Source: Zunongwangia profunda SM-A87 (GTDB taxonomy: Bacteria > Bacteroidota > Bacteroidia > Flavobacteriales > Flavobacteriaceae). From it: DNA of 64,000 bases. The notes beneath the pieces are model-generated. The model worked only from the letters and a program-made list of their open reading frames with translations. It did not search any database and was not told the DNA's origin. Both the position numbers and the translations under genes were made by a program. The stretch lies in NCBI RefSeq assembly GCF_000023465.1, contig NC_014041.1:3726001-3790000 (forward strand), given 5' to 3'. The first letter of the stretch is position 1. Every line of letters begins with the position of its first letter. This document shows, piece after piece, positions 9,191 through 17,234 of this stretch.

Positions 9191-10066
9191 ATGAAAAAGA
9201 TAAATGCACATATAGTGATGGGATTTTTCCTGTTCCTTTTCGGATTGAATGTAAATGCTCAGAGCATCGCTAAGCTTGAGCCCAAATCCATCGCTCCCTA
9301 TCCTTTGGAGATTACCTATTTTAAAACGACCAATATTATATTTCCAAGTGCCATTGTGGGTGTGGACAGGGGTAGTAAAGATGTGTTGGCGCAAAAAGCT
9401 AAAGGAGCTGCCAATATTCTACAGCTCAAAGCGGCAAGGGACAGTTTCCCGGAGACCAACCTGACGGTAATTACCGCAGACGGAAAATTAAATTCCTTTG
9501 TGATTAACTATACCCTAAAGCCTTCCGTATTAAATGTTTCCATGAAGGAAAGGGATAACAAAAACAGTATTTTCCTTTCACCCGGATCGGTTAATGAGGT
9601 TGAAGTCACTACTTATGCTACACATGCCTTGTATTCCAAATACAAAGGGCATAAGGTAAAGCGCAGCAAATATGGTATCCGCTTCGGATTGAACGGCATA
9701 TTCATTCGGGACAACCTGATGTACCTGAGGTTAACCATTACCAACACATCCAATATCAGCTATGATATTGACCAATTGCGTTTTTTTATCCGTGACCAGA
9801 AAAAGGCTAAACGTACAGCTTCACAGGAAATCGAGATTACCCCGGTACACATCCAAAATAAGATAACAAAAATTGACGGTCAGTCTTCACAGACCTTGGT
9901 AGTTGCCGTTCCCAAGTTTACCATTCCCGATAAGAAATATTTCGCTATTCAATTGTTTGAAGCAAACGGGGGAAGGCATATCGAACTCAGTGTAAAAAAC
10001 AGGACGATTATTAAAGCGGCAGTACTTCCCACATTGCAAATCAACAGGAAGTACACCTATCAATAA
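9191..10066 (+). CDS. traN: Conjugative transposon protein TraN (DUF4138, VirB9-like), copy 1
   Basis: A 291-residue secreted protein: signal peptide about residues 1-24 (GFFLFLFGLNVNAQ), then the beta-rich DUF4138 domain with TNIIFPSAIVGVDRGSKDVLAQK, RFGLNGIFIRDNLMYLRL and a C-terminal YFAIQLFEANGGRHIEL. TraN is the outer-membrane-complex partner of TraM. A second complete copy lies near 46.1 kb; by eye the two differ at about 16 positions plus a two-residue deletion after the signal peptide. The traO, traP and traQ genes that normally follow in CTnDOT are not seen after it. Confidence 0.88.
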   Translation: MKKINAHIVMGFFLFLFGLNVNAQSIAKLEPKSIAPYPLEITYFKTTNIIFPSAIVGVDRGSKDVLAQKAKGAANILQLKAARDSFPETNLTVITADGKLNSFVINYTLKPSVLNVSMKERDNKNSIFLSPGSVNEVEVTTYATHALYSKYKGHKVKRSKYGIRFGLNGIFIRDNLMYLRLTITNTSNISYDIDQLRFFIRDQKKAKRTASQEIEITPVHIQNKITKIDGQSSQTLVVAVPKFTIPDKKYFAIQLFEANGGRHIELSVKNRTIIKAAVLPTLQINRKYTYQ

Positions 10067-10083
10067 CTTTTAAATCAATTATC

Positions 10084-10884
10084 ATGAATCAGAAGAATTT
10101 AGAATACCTGAAAGATCAGATTAAATATACCGGTTTCGGGGAAGGTTTTGAAGCTCCCTTAAAACGAATGATGGAGATAGAAAAGCCAGCCTTTAAGCTG
10201 GTACATGAAACGCAATTTGGTACCGATAAGGTGGAAGCCCGAATGAATTTTAGCAAATCCAAGCAAACGGATATGTATTTCTTTAACTCCTATCAGGTGA
10301 GTGTACAAAAGGAAAATAATCCCGATGAAGCGATGAAACAAACCTTCTATATCAACAAAGGGAATAACATTACCCTCAAAGAAGCCTACAACTTAATGGA
10401 AGGCCGGTCGGTCAATAAGGATTTGACCAACAAGGAGGGGCAACTCTACAATGCCTGGTTACAGATGGATTTTAAACAGAGTGATGACAATGGAAATTTC
10501 AAAATACAGCAGTATCATCAAAACTATGGGTATGATCTGGAAGCAACACTCTCCAAACATCCTATTAAAGAACTGGAGAACGAAACCTATAAATCCAACC
10601 TAATCGATTCCCTGAAAAAGGGAAACCTGCAATCGGCAACTTTTCAAAAGGAAGGTTCGGAGCAGAAACAGTACATCGAGGCGAATCCCCGGTTTAAGAC
10701 CATCAATATCTATGACAGCAATATGCAACGGGTGGATAACCGCCAGTCCAAGACGGAAAAACAATCGGAAGCACAAAGCCGCTCTGCTAAACAGAAGCAT
10801 AAAGGCCAGGAGCAGCCAATTAACGACGAGGCTCCGGACATACCGAAGGCTAAGAAGAAAAGAAAGAGACCCACCATAACCTAA
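10084..10884 (+). CDS. DUF3945-like mobile-element accessory protein, copy 1
   Basis: A 266-residue protein without signal peptide or TM segment. The core has FYINKGNNITLKEAYNLMEG, NKEGQLYNAWLQMDFK, NYGYDLEATLSKHPIKELE and ANPRFKTINIYDSNMQRV, which I associate with DUF3945-type repeats of Bacteroidetes conjugative elements, where they are often fused to topoisomerase-like genes. The tail (from about residue 220) is very basic (KAKKKRKRPTIT), suggesting nucleic-acid binding. A second copy near 47 kb differs at only seven residues. A DNA-processing role is inference. Confidence 0.55.
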   Translation: MNQKNLEYLKDQIKYTGFGEGFEAPLKRMMEIEKPAFKLVHETQFGTDKVEARMNFSKSKQTDMYFFNSYQVSVQKENNPDEAMKQTFYINKGNNITLKEAYNLMEGRSVNKDLTNKEGQLYNAWLQMDFKQSDDNGNFKIQQYHQNYGYDLEATLSKHPIKELENETYKSNLIDSLKKGNLQSATFQKEGSEQKQYIEANPRFKTINIYDSNMQRVDNRQSKTEKQSEAQSRSAKQKHKGQEQPINDEAPDIPKAKKKRKRPTIT

Positions 10885-10889
10885 ATGAT

Positions 10890-11183
10890 ATGGAAGAGTT
10901 AAAGCCTTTATCTGATTTTTTTACGGCTATTGAGCAAGATGGCCGTATCAGTATTACACATATAGGGATATATGCTGCCCTGTTAGAGTACAGGGCAAAG
11001 ATGGGCAATAGCAATCCGATAGTGGCATTCAGTTATGACATTATGAAGATTGCAAAAATATCATCTGCCATGACGTATCATAAATGTGTAAAGGATCTCA
11101 ATGCCTACGGGTATATACGGTATGAACCCTCATTCAATAAAAACAAGGGGAGTAAAATTTACTTTCCCGAAAGCGATGGGTAG
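10890..11183 (+). CDS. Small winged-helix-like DNA-binding protein, copy 1
   Basis: A 97-residue soluble protein whose middle (AFSYDIMKIAKISSAMTYHKCVKDLNAYGYI, about residues 45-76) has the spacing of a winged helix-turn-helix: a helix, a turn at KISS, a recognition helix starting AMTYHKC, then a wing-like YIRYEPSFNKNKGSKIYF. This resembles the small replication-initiator or MarR-like wHTH proteins of Bacteroidetes elements. It starts 5 bp after the upstream gene, and a hairpin terminator follows. The copy near 47.8 kb differs at three residues, so it is under constraint. Target unknown. Confidence 0.6.
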   Translation: MEELKPLSDFFTAIEQDGRISITHIGIYAALLEYRAKMGNSNPIVAFSYDIMKIAKISSAMTYHKCVKDLNAYGYIRYEPSFNKNKGSKIYFPESDG

Positions 11184-11206
11184 AGAATAAATTAATATTT
11201 CGGTAC

Positions 11207-11224
11207 AAAGCCCTTCGGGGCTTT
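11207..11224 (+). terminator. Short hairpin after the wHTH gene
   Basis: AAAGCCC and GGGCTTT flank a TTCG tetraloop, followed by a T-rich stretch (TTTGCTGTTTT). This is a compact rho-independent terminator at the end of the tra/wHTH transcript, 24 bp after the stop. The same hairpin recurs in the second module. Confidence 0.7.
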
Positions 11225-11249
11225 TGCTGTTTTAAAGCGGAGGTGTAAG

Positions 11250-11408
11250 ATGAAAAATGAAGTAAAGAGAATTCCGCCGGAAAAAGCAATAGCACTATTG
11301 AAAGAAGACGGTATAGAAGTAACAGCGGAACAAGTGAAAGTCATCCTGGATTTTATGTATGAGATCGCGGATATTGTTGTAGATCAGTATCTGGCAAAAC
11401 CTGTCTGA
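11250..11408 (+). CDS. Conserved 52-residue protein, copy 1
   Basis: An ATG preceded by a strong GCGGAGGTG ribosome-binding site opens a 52-codon frame, MKNEVKRIPPEKAIALLKED, ending DQYLAKPV. The second module holds the same frame with the same ribosome-binding site and the same length; most base changes between copies are synonymous (two or three conservative replacements), which supports real coding. The middle, PPEKAIALLKEDGIEVTAEQVKVILDFMYEIAD, is helical and acidic and resembles small proteins found beside integrases in Bacteroidetes elements. Possibly a recombination directionality or regulatory factor; that is inference. Confidence 0.7.
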   Translation: MKNEVKRIPPEKAIALLKEDGIEVTAEQVKVILDFMYEIADIVVDQYLAKPV

Positions 11409-11435
11409 ATTTCGTATATTTATAAACGGAATCAG
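11405..11435. promoter_or_regulatory. Imperfect inverted repeat upstream of the recombinase, copy 1
   Basis: Arms CTGAATTTCGT and ACGGAATCAG flank an AT-rich centre (ATATTTATAA) just upstream of the recombinase start. The arms are better matched in the second module. Within it, TATATTTA resembles the Bacteroidetes -7 element TAnnTTTG. It may be a recombinase promoter with operator, or a binding site for a factor such as the neighbouring 52-residue protein. Function inferred. Confidence 0.4.
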
Positions 11436-11470
11436 GCTGTTAGATGGAACAACCTTAATACTTTGGAACG

Positions 11471-13069
11471 ATGAAAATTGCAGATTTATATATACGGGTA
11501 AGCACGGATGAACAGGCCGACAAAGGCTACTCACAGCGGGATCAGGAAGAGCGTTTGCGAAAGTATTGTGAAATCAACCATATTCAGGTACGAAAAGTGA
11601 TTTATGAGGATCATTCGGCGAAAACCTTTAAACGTCCTTCCTGGACAAAACTGCTAAATATCCTTCGTAAATCTAGAGGGCAGTCCGATTTGATATTGTT
11701 TACCAAATGGGACAGGTTCAGCCGGAATGCAGGAGATGCTTATCAGATGATCGGCACTTTGAGAAGATTGGGGGTAGAACCGCAGGCAGTAGAACAACCA
11801 CTTGATTTATCAATCCCTGAAAATAAAATGATGCTCGCCTTTTATCTGGCTGCTCCTGAAGTGGAAAATGACAGAAGAGCTCTAAATACCTTTCATGGGA
11901 TGCGAAGGGCTAAAAAAGAAGGACGCTGGATGGGCCTTGCTCCAATCGGTTATAAAAACAAAATTGATGAGAGTGGTAGAAAATATATTGCGCCAAGGAA
12001 AGTCCAGAGTGACATAATGAAATGGGTATTCAAAGAATTGGCAAAAAACACTTTTAGCACCGAACAAATATGGAAAACAGCTAGAGAAAAAGGGCTTAAA
12101 TGCAGTAAAAATAATTTCTGGACAGCTATCCGTAATCCTATGTATTGCGGTAAAATATTTATTCCTAAATACAAAGATGAAGAAAGTCAACTGGTGATGG
12201 GGCAACACGAACCCTTGATATCTGAAGCTTTGTTCTATGATGTTCAGGATGTGCTCGACGGTCGTAAAAAAATAATGCGGACTAAAATAAAAGTAGATGA
12301 CCGCTATCCCTTACGCGGTTTTGTCGTTTGTCCAGACTGCGGGCGTATGTTAACTAGTAGTAAATCCAAAGGGCGTTCCAAATATTACTATTACTACCAT
12401 TGCTCCGGTGGCTGTAAATTCAGACAAAAAGCGGAGTATATGAACGATAGGATGGTTTCTGAAATCGAGAAATATGTGTATTCCATCCCTAGGCTCAACC
12501 TATTTAAAGAAGTCATTACTTCCGTATATAAATCAAAAACCAGAGACAGGATCGGAAATATACAACAACTCAAAATCCGTTTACAGGATGAAAATAATAA
12601 ACTGAGTAAAGCCAGGGAACTGCTTTTATGTGGTGATATTGAAGCGGATGATTACCGAATTATGAAAGCGGATGCCGATAAAAAAATAAACAGGCTGGAA
12701 GCCAAACTCACAAGTTCGATTACAGACACGCAAAACGTGGAACCCCTGTGGGATAAGGCTATCAGCAATCTATCCAAGCTTAATATTCTCTATCAATCTG
12801 GGAATACTATACAGAAAAGAAAGATCATTGGTTCGGTCTTTCCTGAAAATCTGACTTTTGACGGATTTGAATATCGAACCACCCGAGTTAATGAAGCAAT
12901 CAAGTATATCACACTGATAAACAAAGACTTAAAAGGAAATAAAAAAGGGACAAATTCATCATTTTTGAATTTGTCCCATCAAGTGACCCCGGAGGGATTT
13001 AAACCTTTTCACGATCTTCCCAGTAATAACTGTCTGTTCAGCTGTTTTAATTTTATAGGTAACCTTTAA
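11471..13069 (+). CDS. Large serine recombinase (integrase of CTn1)
   Basis: This protein has the three-part large serine recombinase layout. The resolvase domain (about 1-150) has YIRVSTDEQ with nucleophile Ser11 and TKWDRFSRNAGD. A recombinase domain (about 160-270) has GLAPIGYKNKIDESGRKYI and NPMYCGKIFIPKYKDEE. A zinc ribbon and coiled coil (about 290-440) carries CPDCGRM and CSGGC. It catalyses integration and excision without a tyrosine. It is the last gene of the element, beside the att-like site. The final about 30 codons read through a hairpin, the att sequence and foreign DNA, so the annotated C-terminus (VTPEGFKPFHDL... to stop) is set by the insertion site and is not part of the conserved protein. 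Confidence 0.93.
   Translation: MKIADLYIRVSTDEQADKGYSQRDQEERLRKYCEINHIQVRKVIYEDHSAKTFKRPSWTKLLNILRKSRGQSDLILFTKWDRFSRNAGDAYQMIGTLRRLGVEPQAVEQPLDLSIPENKMMLAFYLAAPEVENDRRALNTFHGMRRAKKEGRWMGLAPIGYKNKIDESGRKYIAPRKVQSDIMKWVFKELAKNTFSTEQIWKTAREKGLKCSKNNFWTAIRNPMYCGKIFIPKYKDEESQLVMGQHEPLISEALFYDVQDVLDGRKKIMRTKIKVDDRYPLRGFVVCPDCGRMLTSSKSKGRSKYYYYYHCSGGCKFRQKAEYMNDRMVSEIEKYVYSIPRLNLFKEVITSVYKSKTRDRIGNIQQLKIRLQDENNKLSKARELLLCGDIEADDYRIMKADADKKINRLEAKLTSSITDTQNVEPLWDKAISNLSKLNILYQSGNTIQKRKIIGSVFPENLTFDGFEYRTTRVNEAIKYITLINKDLKGNKKGTNSSFLNLSHQVTPEGFKPFHDLPSNNCLFSCFNFIGNL
12947..12977 (-). terminator. Terminator hairpin inside the 3' end of the recombinase, copy 1
   Basis: GGGACAAATTCA and TGAATTTGTCCC form a perfect 12-bp stem with a 7-nt loop. 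On the minus strand the stem is followed by TTTTTTATTT, so it works as a rho-independent terminator leftward. In the second copy this hairpin lies directly downstream of tRNA-Arg, suggesting that the element carries a terminator for its target tRNA. Confidence 0.7.
12984..13005. other. att-like site: tRNA-Arg 3'-end remnant
   Basis: Nineteen of 22 positions match the complement of the 3' end of tRNA-Arg in the same orientation at the end of the second module (TGACCCCGG, three mismatches in the T-arm, then AAACC). The rest of a tRNA does not follow. Its place immediately after the recombinase and hairpin in both copies fits an attachment-site core. I infer that it is the junction between two tandem elements. 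Confidence 0.65.
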
Positions 13070-13372
13070 GCTATCCTTAAATTTAAACTTGTATAGTTCT
13101 GATTAACTTCAACACTATAAAAATAAGATGAATAATTCTTATTAAAACGTTTAAATTGAATAAAAGGTCTCGAAACAAACAAAAGGAATGGATTTAATTA
13201 TTTGTCTTGTATAAAATTTAAAATCCCATATAAATGTTCCAACTGAGCCTGGATGGAGGTTCAAAACCGTATAGTCCCCGTCATATTGTACCTTGAAAGA
13301 AGTATTTCTGAACTTAATTCTTCCATTTGCTTCCTAAGAAAGATCTTCAAAAGGTCTTGTTTTGATCCCCTC
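13070..13372. other. Gene-free boundary of the polysaccharide island
   Basis: About 300 bp without an intact gene. It holds the GH30 remnant listed separately. The part nearest the att site also reads, on the minus strand, as a protein-like open stretch (LKVTYKIKTAEQTVITGK) that runs into the att sequence. That could be the end of an older gene cut by integration, but I do not recognise it and it may be chance. No promoter is evident. Confidence 0.5.
13220..13322 (-). pseudogene. Remnant of a GH30 C-terminus
   Basis: On the minus strand one frame reads RNTSFKVQYDGDYTVLNLHP then GSVGTFIW. This aligns with the last residues of the intact GH30 at about 17.2 kb (YSFKVQYKGAYALLELDPGSVGTYSW). No start or catalytic region is present and an in-frame stop lies just upstream of the match. 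It is the tail of a second GH30 gene that was deleted or truncated at the island edge. It lies downstream of the sulfatase, where a further PUL enzyme would be expected. Confidence 0.75.
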
Positions 13373-14995
13373 CTATTCCATATAATTTCTGGAGTAGACA
13401 TTTTCTTTTTTATCACTTATCACACCAAAGTTTTTTTCGGTTATTCTTCGATAATCATCCAAATCATTGTTGGGATCATATTTTTGCTGTAGTAAACTTA
13501 GTTGTTTTTTTAAATCCACGAGCACATCCTTATATGCCGGGTTTCCTACCAGGTTTTTAATTTGTTCTGGATCGTTTTGGAGATCATAAAGCTCCCATTT
13601 ATCCATATTATAATAAAAATGAGCAAGGGTGTAGCGCTGCGTCCTTATTCCAAAATGGGGTTGTACATGATGCCAAAACGGGAATTCATAATAATGATAG
13701 TAATGTTCATTCTTCCAACTCTTGGGATTTTCTCCCTTCAGGAGCTGGGCAAAACTTCTCCCCTGCATTTTATGATCCTCTTTAATATTTGCTAATTCCA
13801 TCAGCGTAGGAGCAATATCAATATTTGAGATTATATTACCATTCTGGCTACCAGGCTTTATATGTCCTGGATATTTTACTAAAAATGGCATGGTTAGCGA
13901 TTCCTCATAGATAAACCTTTTGTCAAAAAAACCATGTTCTCCTAAATAAAAACCTTGATCAGAAGTAAGAATAATTATGGTATTTTCAGAGCGCTTAGTA
14001 CTTTCTAAATAATCCAGAAGCTTTCCGATATTGTCATCTATGGATCGTACACATGCCAAATAATCCTTGATGAATTTTTGATAGCGCCAGCGCCTCCCTT
14101 CCTGATAAGTCATTTTTTCCGGCTGAACAATCTCCTCTTTTCCAGCTCCATAAAATTCCCAAGCTATTTTTTCTTCTCCTTTCAAAGTATCCGGAGTCTT
14201 AAATTTTAAATCTCCCCGGGTGAGGTAGTCCATTGTCATCTCTGTATCCCCGGCAGTCTCTTCTCTACCTTTGTAAAGATCATTGAAGGTCTTTGGATAA
14301 GGCATTTCAATACTATCCCACAAGTGTTCATATTTTTGATCAGGACGCCAGGGACGATGGGGAGCCTTGTATTGCAATAACATTAAAAATGGCCTTGCGC
14401 TGTTTTTTTGCTTATCCAGCCACTCTAGCGCAAAACCTGTTGTTAAATTCGTAGCATATCCTCTTTGCTTGACATCCCTTCCATTTTCATTGTAAACGGG
14501 ATCCCAATAGGCCCCTTGTTGAACAACAGAATTATGATATTTGAAAGTATCGAAGCCCATGGGCCGTGAACCCAAATGCCATTTCCCAAATAAAGCTGAT
14601 TCGTAGCTTGCTTTTTGAAATGCCTGGGGAAAAGTCCATTTGGAAGAATCAAATTTTCCACCACTTTCATTCTTATAATATCCATTTACATTACTATAAT
14701 CCCCTGTTAATATTGCGGCCCGGCTTGGACCACAAATCGCATTTGTACATAACATACGATGGAAAAGCATCCCACCCTCTGCTATCCTATCTATATTGGG
14801 GGTGGGAGCAATATCCTTATATATTCCTCCATAAGCGCTAATGGCTTGTATAGTCAGGTCATCTGCCATTATGTAGATGATGTTTGGTCCTTTTTGAAGC
14901 TGTGTTTGTTCTTCCTGCTTACAAGAGAATCCCAAAGAGGTAAATAGAGCTATGACTACATATAAGAGAAATTTTTTACAGTTTATAAGATCCAT
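13373..14995 (-). CDS. Type I formylglycine sulfatase lipoprotein (PUL 1)
   Basis: A 540-residue arylsulfatase-type enzyme. The lipoprotein signal ends in LGFSC (about residue 25). PNIIYIMADDL gives the metal-binding Asp pair, and Cys88 in ICGPSRAAILTG is the residue oxidised to formylglycine by a sulfatase-maturing enzyme. GKWHLGSRPMGFDTF and TSDQGFYLGEHGFFDKRF are further S1-family motifs. It releases sulfate from a glycan, probably in the periplasm or at the cell surface. It is the last gene of the minus-strand run, 11 bp after the esterase-GH26 gene, so its target is probably a sulfated mannan-type substrate. Substrate is inferred. Confidence 0.9.
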   Translation of the reverse strand: MDLINCKKFLLYVVIALFTSLGFSCKQEEQTQLQKGPNIIYIMADDLTIQAISAYGGIYKDIAPTPNIDRIAEGGMLFHRMLCTNAICGPSRAAILTGDYSNVNGYYKNESGGKFDSSKWTFPQAFQKASYESALFGKWHLGSRPMGFDTFKYHNSVVQQGAYWDPVYNENGRDVKQRGYATNLTTGFALEWLDKQKNSARPFLMLLQYKAPHRPWRPDQKYEHLWDSIEMPYPKTFNDLYKGREETAGDTEMTMDYLTRGDLKFKTPDTLKGEEKIAWEFYGAGKEEIVQPEKMTYQEGRRWRYQKFIKDYLACVRSIDDNIGKLLDYLESTKRSENTIIILTSDQGFYLGEHGFFDKRFIYEESLTMPFLVKYPGHIKPGSQNGNIISNIDIAPTLMELANIKEDHKMQGRSFAQLLKGENPKSWKNEHYYHYYEFPFWHHVQPHFGIRTQRYTLAHFYYNMDKWELYDLQNDPEQIKNLVGNPAYKDVLVDLKKQLSLLQQKYDPNNDLDDYRRITEKNFGVISDKKENVYSRNYME

Positions 14996-15006
14996 ATTTC
15001 GTTTTT

Positions 15007-17223
15007 TCAGGGGCTCACTACACTAATATCCTTTGGCATAGTATACATATCCGGCAGATCATCTTCAAACAGTGTATCTGGATCATTATAGAATTTTAAG
15101 AAATCTGCCGCGGACACGTCAGATGGATAGGGACCAAAAGCATGGCTTGTTTTTTCATTTCGCCAGGCTACTACCATTGTACAGTTCTGTCCCTGGAAAG
15201 CGGGAAGAACGCTATTTGTCCAGTAGTCAGCTGTATGGTTATTCTCCAACCCTGTTTCTGAAACCGCAACGGGTTTTTGAAGGATGGTTGAAAGTTGTGA
15301 TAATGCCTTCACATTATCCACAAAGGCAGCCGTATTTCTCCCGTGGTAGCAATCCATTGCCAGGATGTCTACATACCTGTCACCAGGCCAGCGATAAAGC
15401 AATCTCCCCTGGGGATCATTATATACTTCATCCATTTGAGGAGAGATTGCATAAATCACATTATGCACCCCTTTTTCATCTCTAAGATAAACTATGATAA
15501 ACTTCCAGAAATCTATAAATTCTTCCTTACTCGTGGCTTTACTACCCCACCAGTTCCATGACTGTGTATGTTCATGAAGAGGCCTGAAAATTACCGGAAT
15601 CGGAACCCCATTTTCATCCTTCATGGCATGAAAAGCTTCTGCTACCTTATCCAGCCTTCTTTTGTATTTAATATTCATGGGACTGCCTTCAGTAAGAATT
15701 TGATCCACCACCCTGGTATTATCCCACGCAGTGCCTACCGGATATTGAGCATCTTCTGATTTCGTCAAAGGGTTGTTCTGGTGCCAGACCAGCATACTTA
15801 CTCCTCCTCTTTTATATACTTCCTTTATAAATTCAATTTTCGTGTCTTTGATGTTATGCATATCCAGGCTGTAAACCGCCGGATGTGCTCCAGTAATATT
15901 CTTAACATCACTCCTGCCGGGATCACCTCTCCAACCTACTCCATAAGAAGGATAGTCATGGTGTCCAAACATCACACCTTGTTGCTGAATCTTCCATAGA
16001 TTGGCATACAAGGCTTTTGTACGAACGGTGGCCTTTCGATCAACCATTTTAAGCTGGAGATCATTTTCCTGAAACAATTCTTTTGAAAAATCCCTTAGTT
16101 GGTTTCTCCAGAATTGCCATTCATGACCATATTGTCCTTCATGGAATTCAGCTTGAATTCCATTGTTTTGCAGTAGTGAAACAAAATTCTTGTGCCCCTG
16201 ATACCTGGGATCTTTGCTTCCACATGCAATCCACAATATTTCCAACTGATCATTTATGGATGTCGAGTTATCAAATAATTCCGGGACATAGGTATCAATT
16301 TTAATTTCGGGATCACTAAGGATCCCAGCACTGAAATCACCAACATAAGAGAATTTATCCGGATTTCTTAATCCTATGACTACCGATTGCCCCCCACCCA
16401 TAGATAGTCCGGCAATGGCTCTGTCCTTTTTGTTCTTACTCACATGGTATCTTTTCTCAACCAGGGGAATGACATCGCTTAGCAATTCGTCCTCCAGGTT
16501 CTTTATACCTTCCGGGGTGCTGCCACTGGACCAGGAACCATCAATGAGTCCATTTGTCATCACTATAAGCATAGGTTTGGCCTGACCTTTATGGATAAGG
16601 TTATCCAAAATTACATCGGCACGGCCATCATTTACCCAGCTACTTTCATTGTCACCTCCCCCATGACGAAGGTATAACACCGGGAATTCCTTACCCGAAA
16701 GCTCCTGGTATAACCTCGGCACATAAACATACATCTTTCGGGTACGATTTAAGGCGGTCGATCTGTAAGTAATAATATCTACTTCTCCATGGGGCACATC
16801 CTGAAGTTGATCAAATCGCGATGGAGTTCCAAGAACCTCTACGAGACTACCATAGACATTGGTTCCCACCTTTACCTCCGGGTTTACGGGATCCAGTTTT
16901 TTAATATGACCATCCACTAAAAAATTATATTGGTAAATACCTGGCTCCTTCTTGTCAATTGTCACTGTCCAATTTCCACTTTTGTCCTTATTCATCTGCT
17001 TTTTTTCAACATCCCATTCTCCAAAAAGCACAGCTACTTGTTTTGCATCAGGTTCATTGAGCCTAAAAGTAATGCTGTTATCCTGGTGAACCACCGGTGA
17101 AAATTTCTCCGCGGCAGGTTTCCACCAGCCCTCCGTACTAAAGGTTTTTTCCTGGGCATAACTTTGGAAAATCCCTAAGGTGAGCACAGAGATGACAAAT
17201 ATTTTAAGTATATTATTTTTCAT
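15007..17223 (-). CDS. Bifunctional CE1-like esterase / GH26 beta-mannanase
   Basis: A two-enzyme fusion of 738 residues after a signal peptide (KNNILKIFVISVLTL...YAQ). An E-set/CBM48-like domain (about 25-130) precedes an esterase domain (about 140-390) with LRHGGG oxyanion region, nucleophile Ser274 in GLSMGGG and a late His in GQYGHEW. A GH26 domain (about 405-715) follows, starting VMFGHHDYPSYG, with acid/base Glu551 in RPLHEH and nucleophile Glu656 in SETG. The pair would remove acyl groups and cut beta-1,4-mannan. The Met used here was preferred over one eight codons upstream because it begins the signal peptide and avoids overlapping the previous gene. Secreted, possibly periplasmic. 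Confidence 0.9.
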   Translation of the reverse strand: MKNNILKIFVISVLTLGIFQSYAQEKTFSTEGWWKPAAEKFSPVVHQDNSITFRLNEPDAKQVAVLFGEWDVEKKQMNKDKSGNWTVTIDKKEPGIYQYNFLVDGHIKKLDPVNPEVKVGTNVYGSLVEVLGTPSRFDQLQDVPHGEVDIITYRSTALNRTRKMYVYVPRLYQELSGKEFPVLYLRHGGGDNESSWVNDGRADVILDNLIHKGQAKPMLIVMTNGLIDGSWSSGSTPEGIKNLEDELLSDVIPLVEKRYHVSKNKKDRAIAGLSMGGGQSVVIGLRNPDKFSYVGDFSAGILSDPEIKIDTYVPELFDNSTSINDQLEILWIACGSKDPRYQGHKNFVSLLQNNGIQAEFHEGQYGHEWQFWRNQLRDFSKELFQENDLQLKMVDRKATVRTKALYANLWKIQQQGVMFGHHDYPSYGVGWRGDPGRSDVKNITGAHPAVYSLDMHNIKDTKIEFIKEVYKRGGVSMLVWHQNNPLTKSEDAQYPVGTAWDNTRVVDQILTEGSPMNIKYKRRLDKVAEAFHAMKDENGVPIPVIFRPLHEHTQSWNWWGSKATSKEEFIDFWKFIIVYLRDEKGVHNVIYAISPQMDEVYNDPQGRLLYRWPGDRYVDILAMDCYHGRNTAAFVDNVKALSQLSTILQKPVAVSETGLENNHTADYWTNSVLPAFQGQNCTMVVAWRNEKTSHAFGPYPSDVSAADFLKFYNDPDTLFEDDLPDMYTMPKDISVVSP

Positions 17224-17234
17224 AAGAGTCTTTT

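Larger units (their letters stand above)
9107..12983 (+). repeat. Direct long repeat, module copy 1 (traM end to recombinase)
   Basis: From the last codons of traM to the att-like site, this segment matches 46,061-49,931 gene for gene in the same orientation: traN, DUF3945-like, wHTH, hairpin, 52-residue protein, inverted repeat, recombinase and terminal hairpin. Similarity is high but not identical: three changes in 97 residues for wHTH, seven in 266 for the DUF3945-like protein, many more in the recombinase middle. The copies therefore look like related elements rather than a recent duplication. Confidence 0.93.

Noticed and set aside
12990..13069. C-terminal tail of recombinase copy 1 as a functional domain
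   Set aside because: It is translated from att and foreign DNA; copy 2 has a different tail at the same place.
13253..13492. 79-codon plus-strand frame overlapping the sulfatase end
   Set aside because: It overlaps the GH30 remnant and the sulfatase on the other strand and has no recognisable features.
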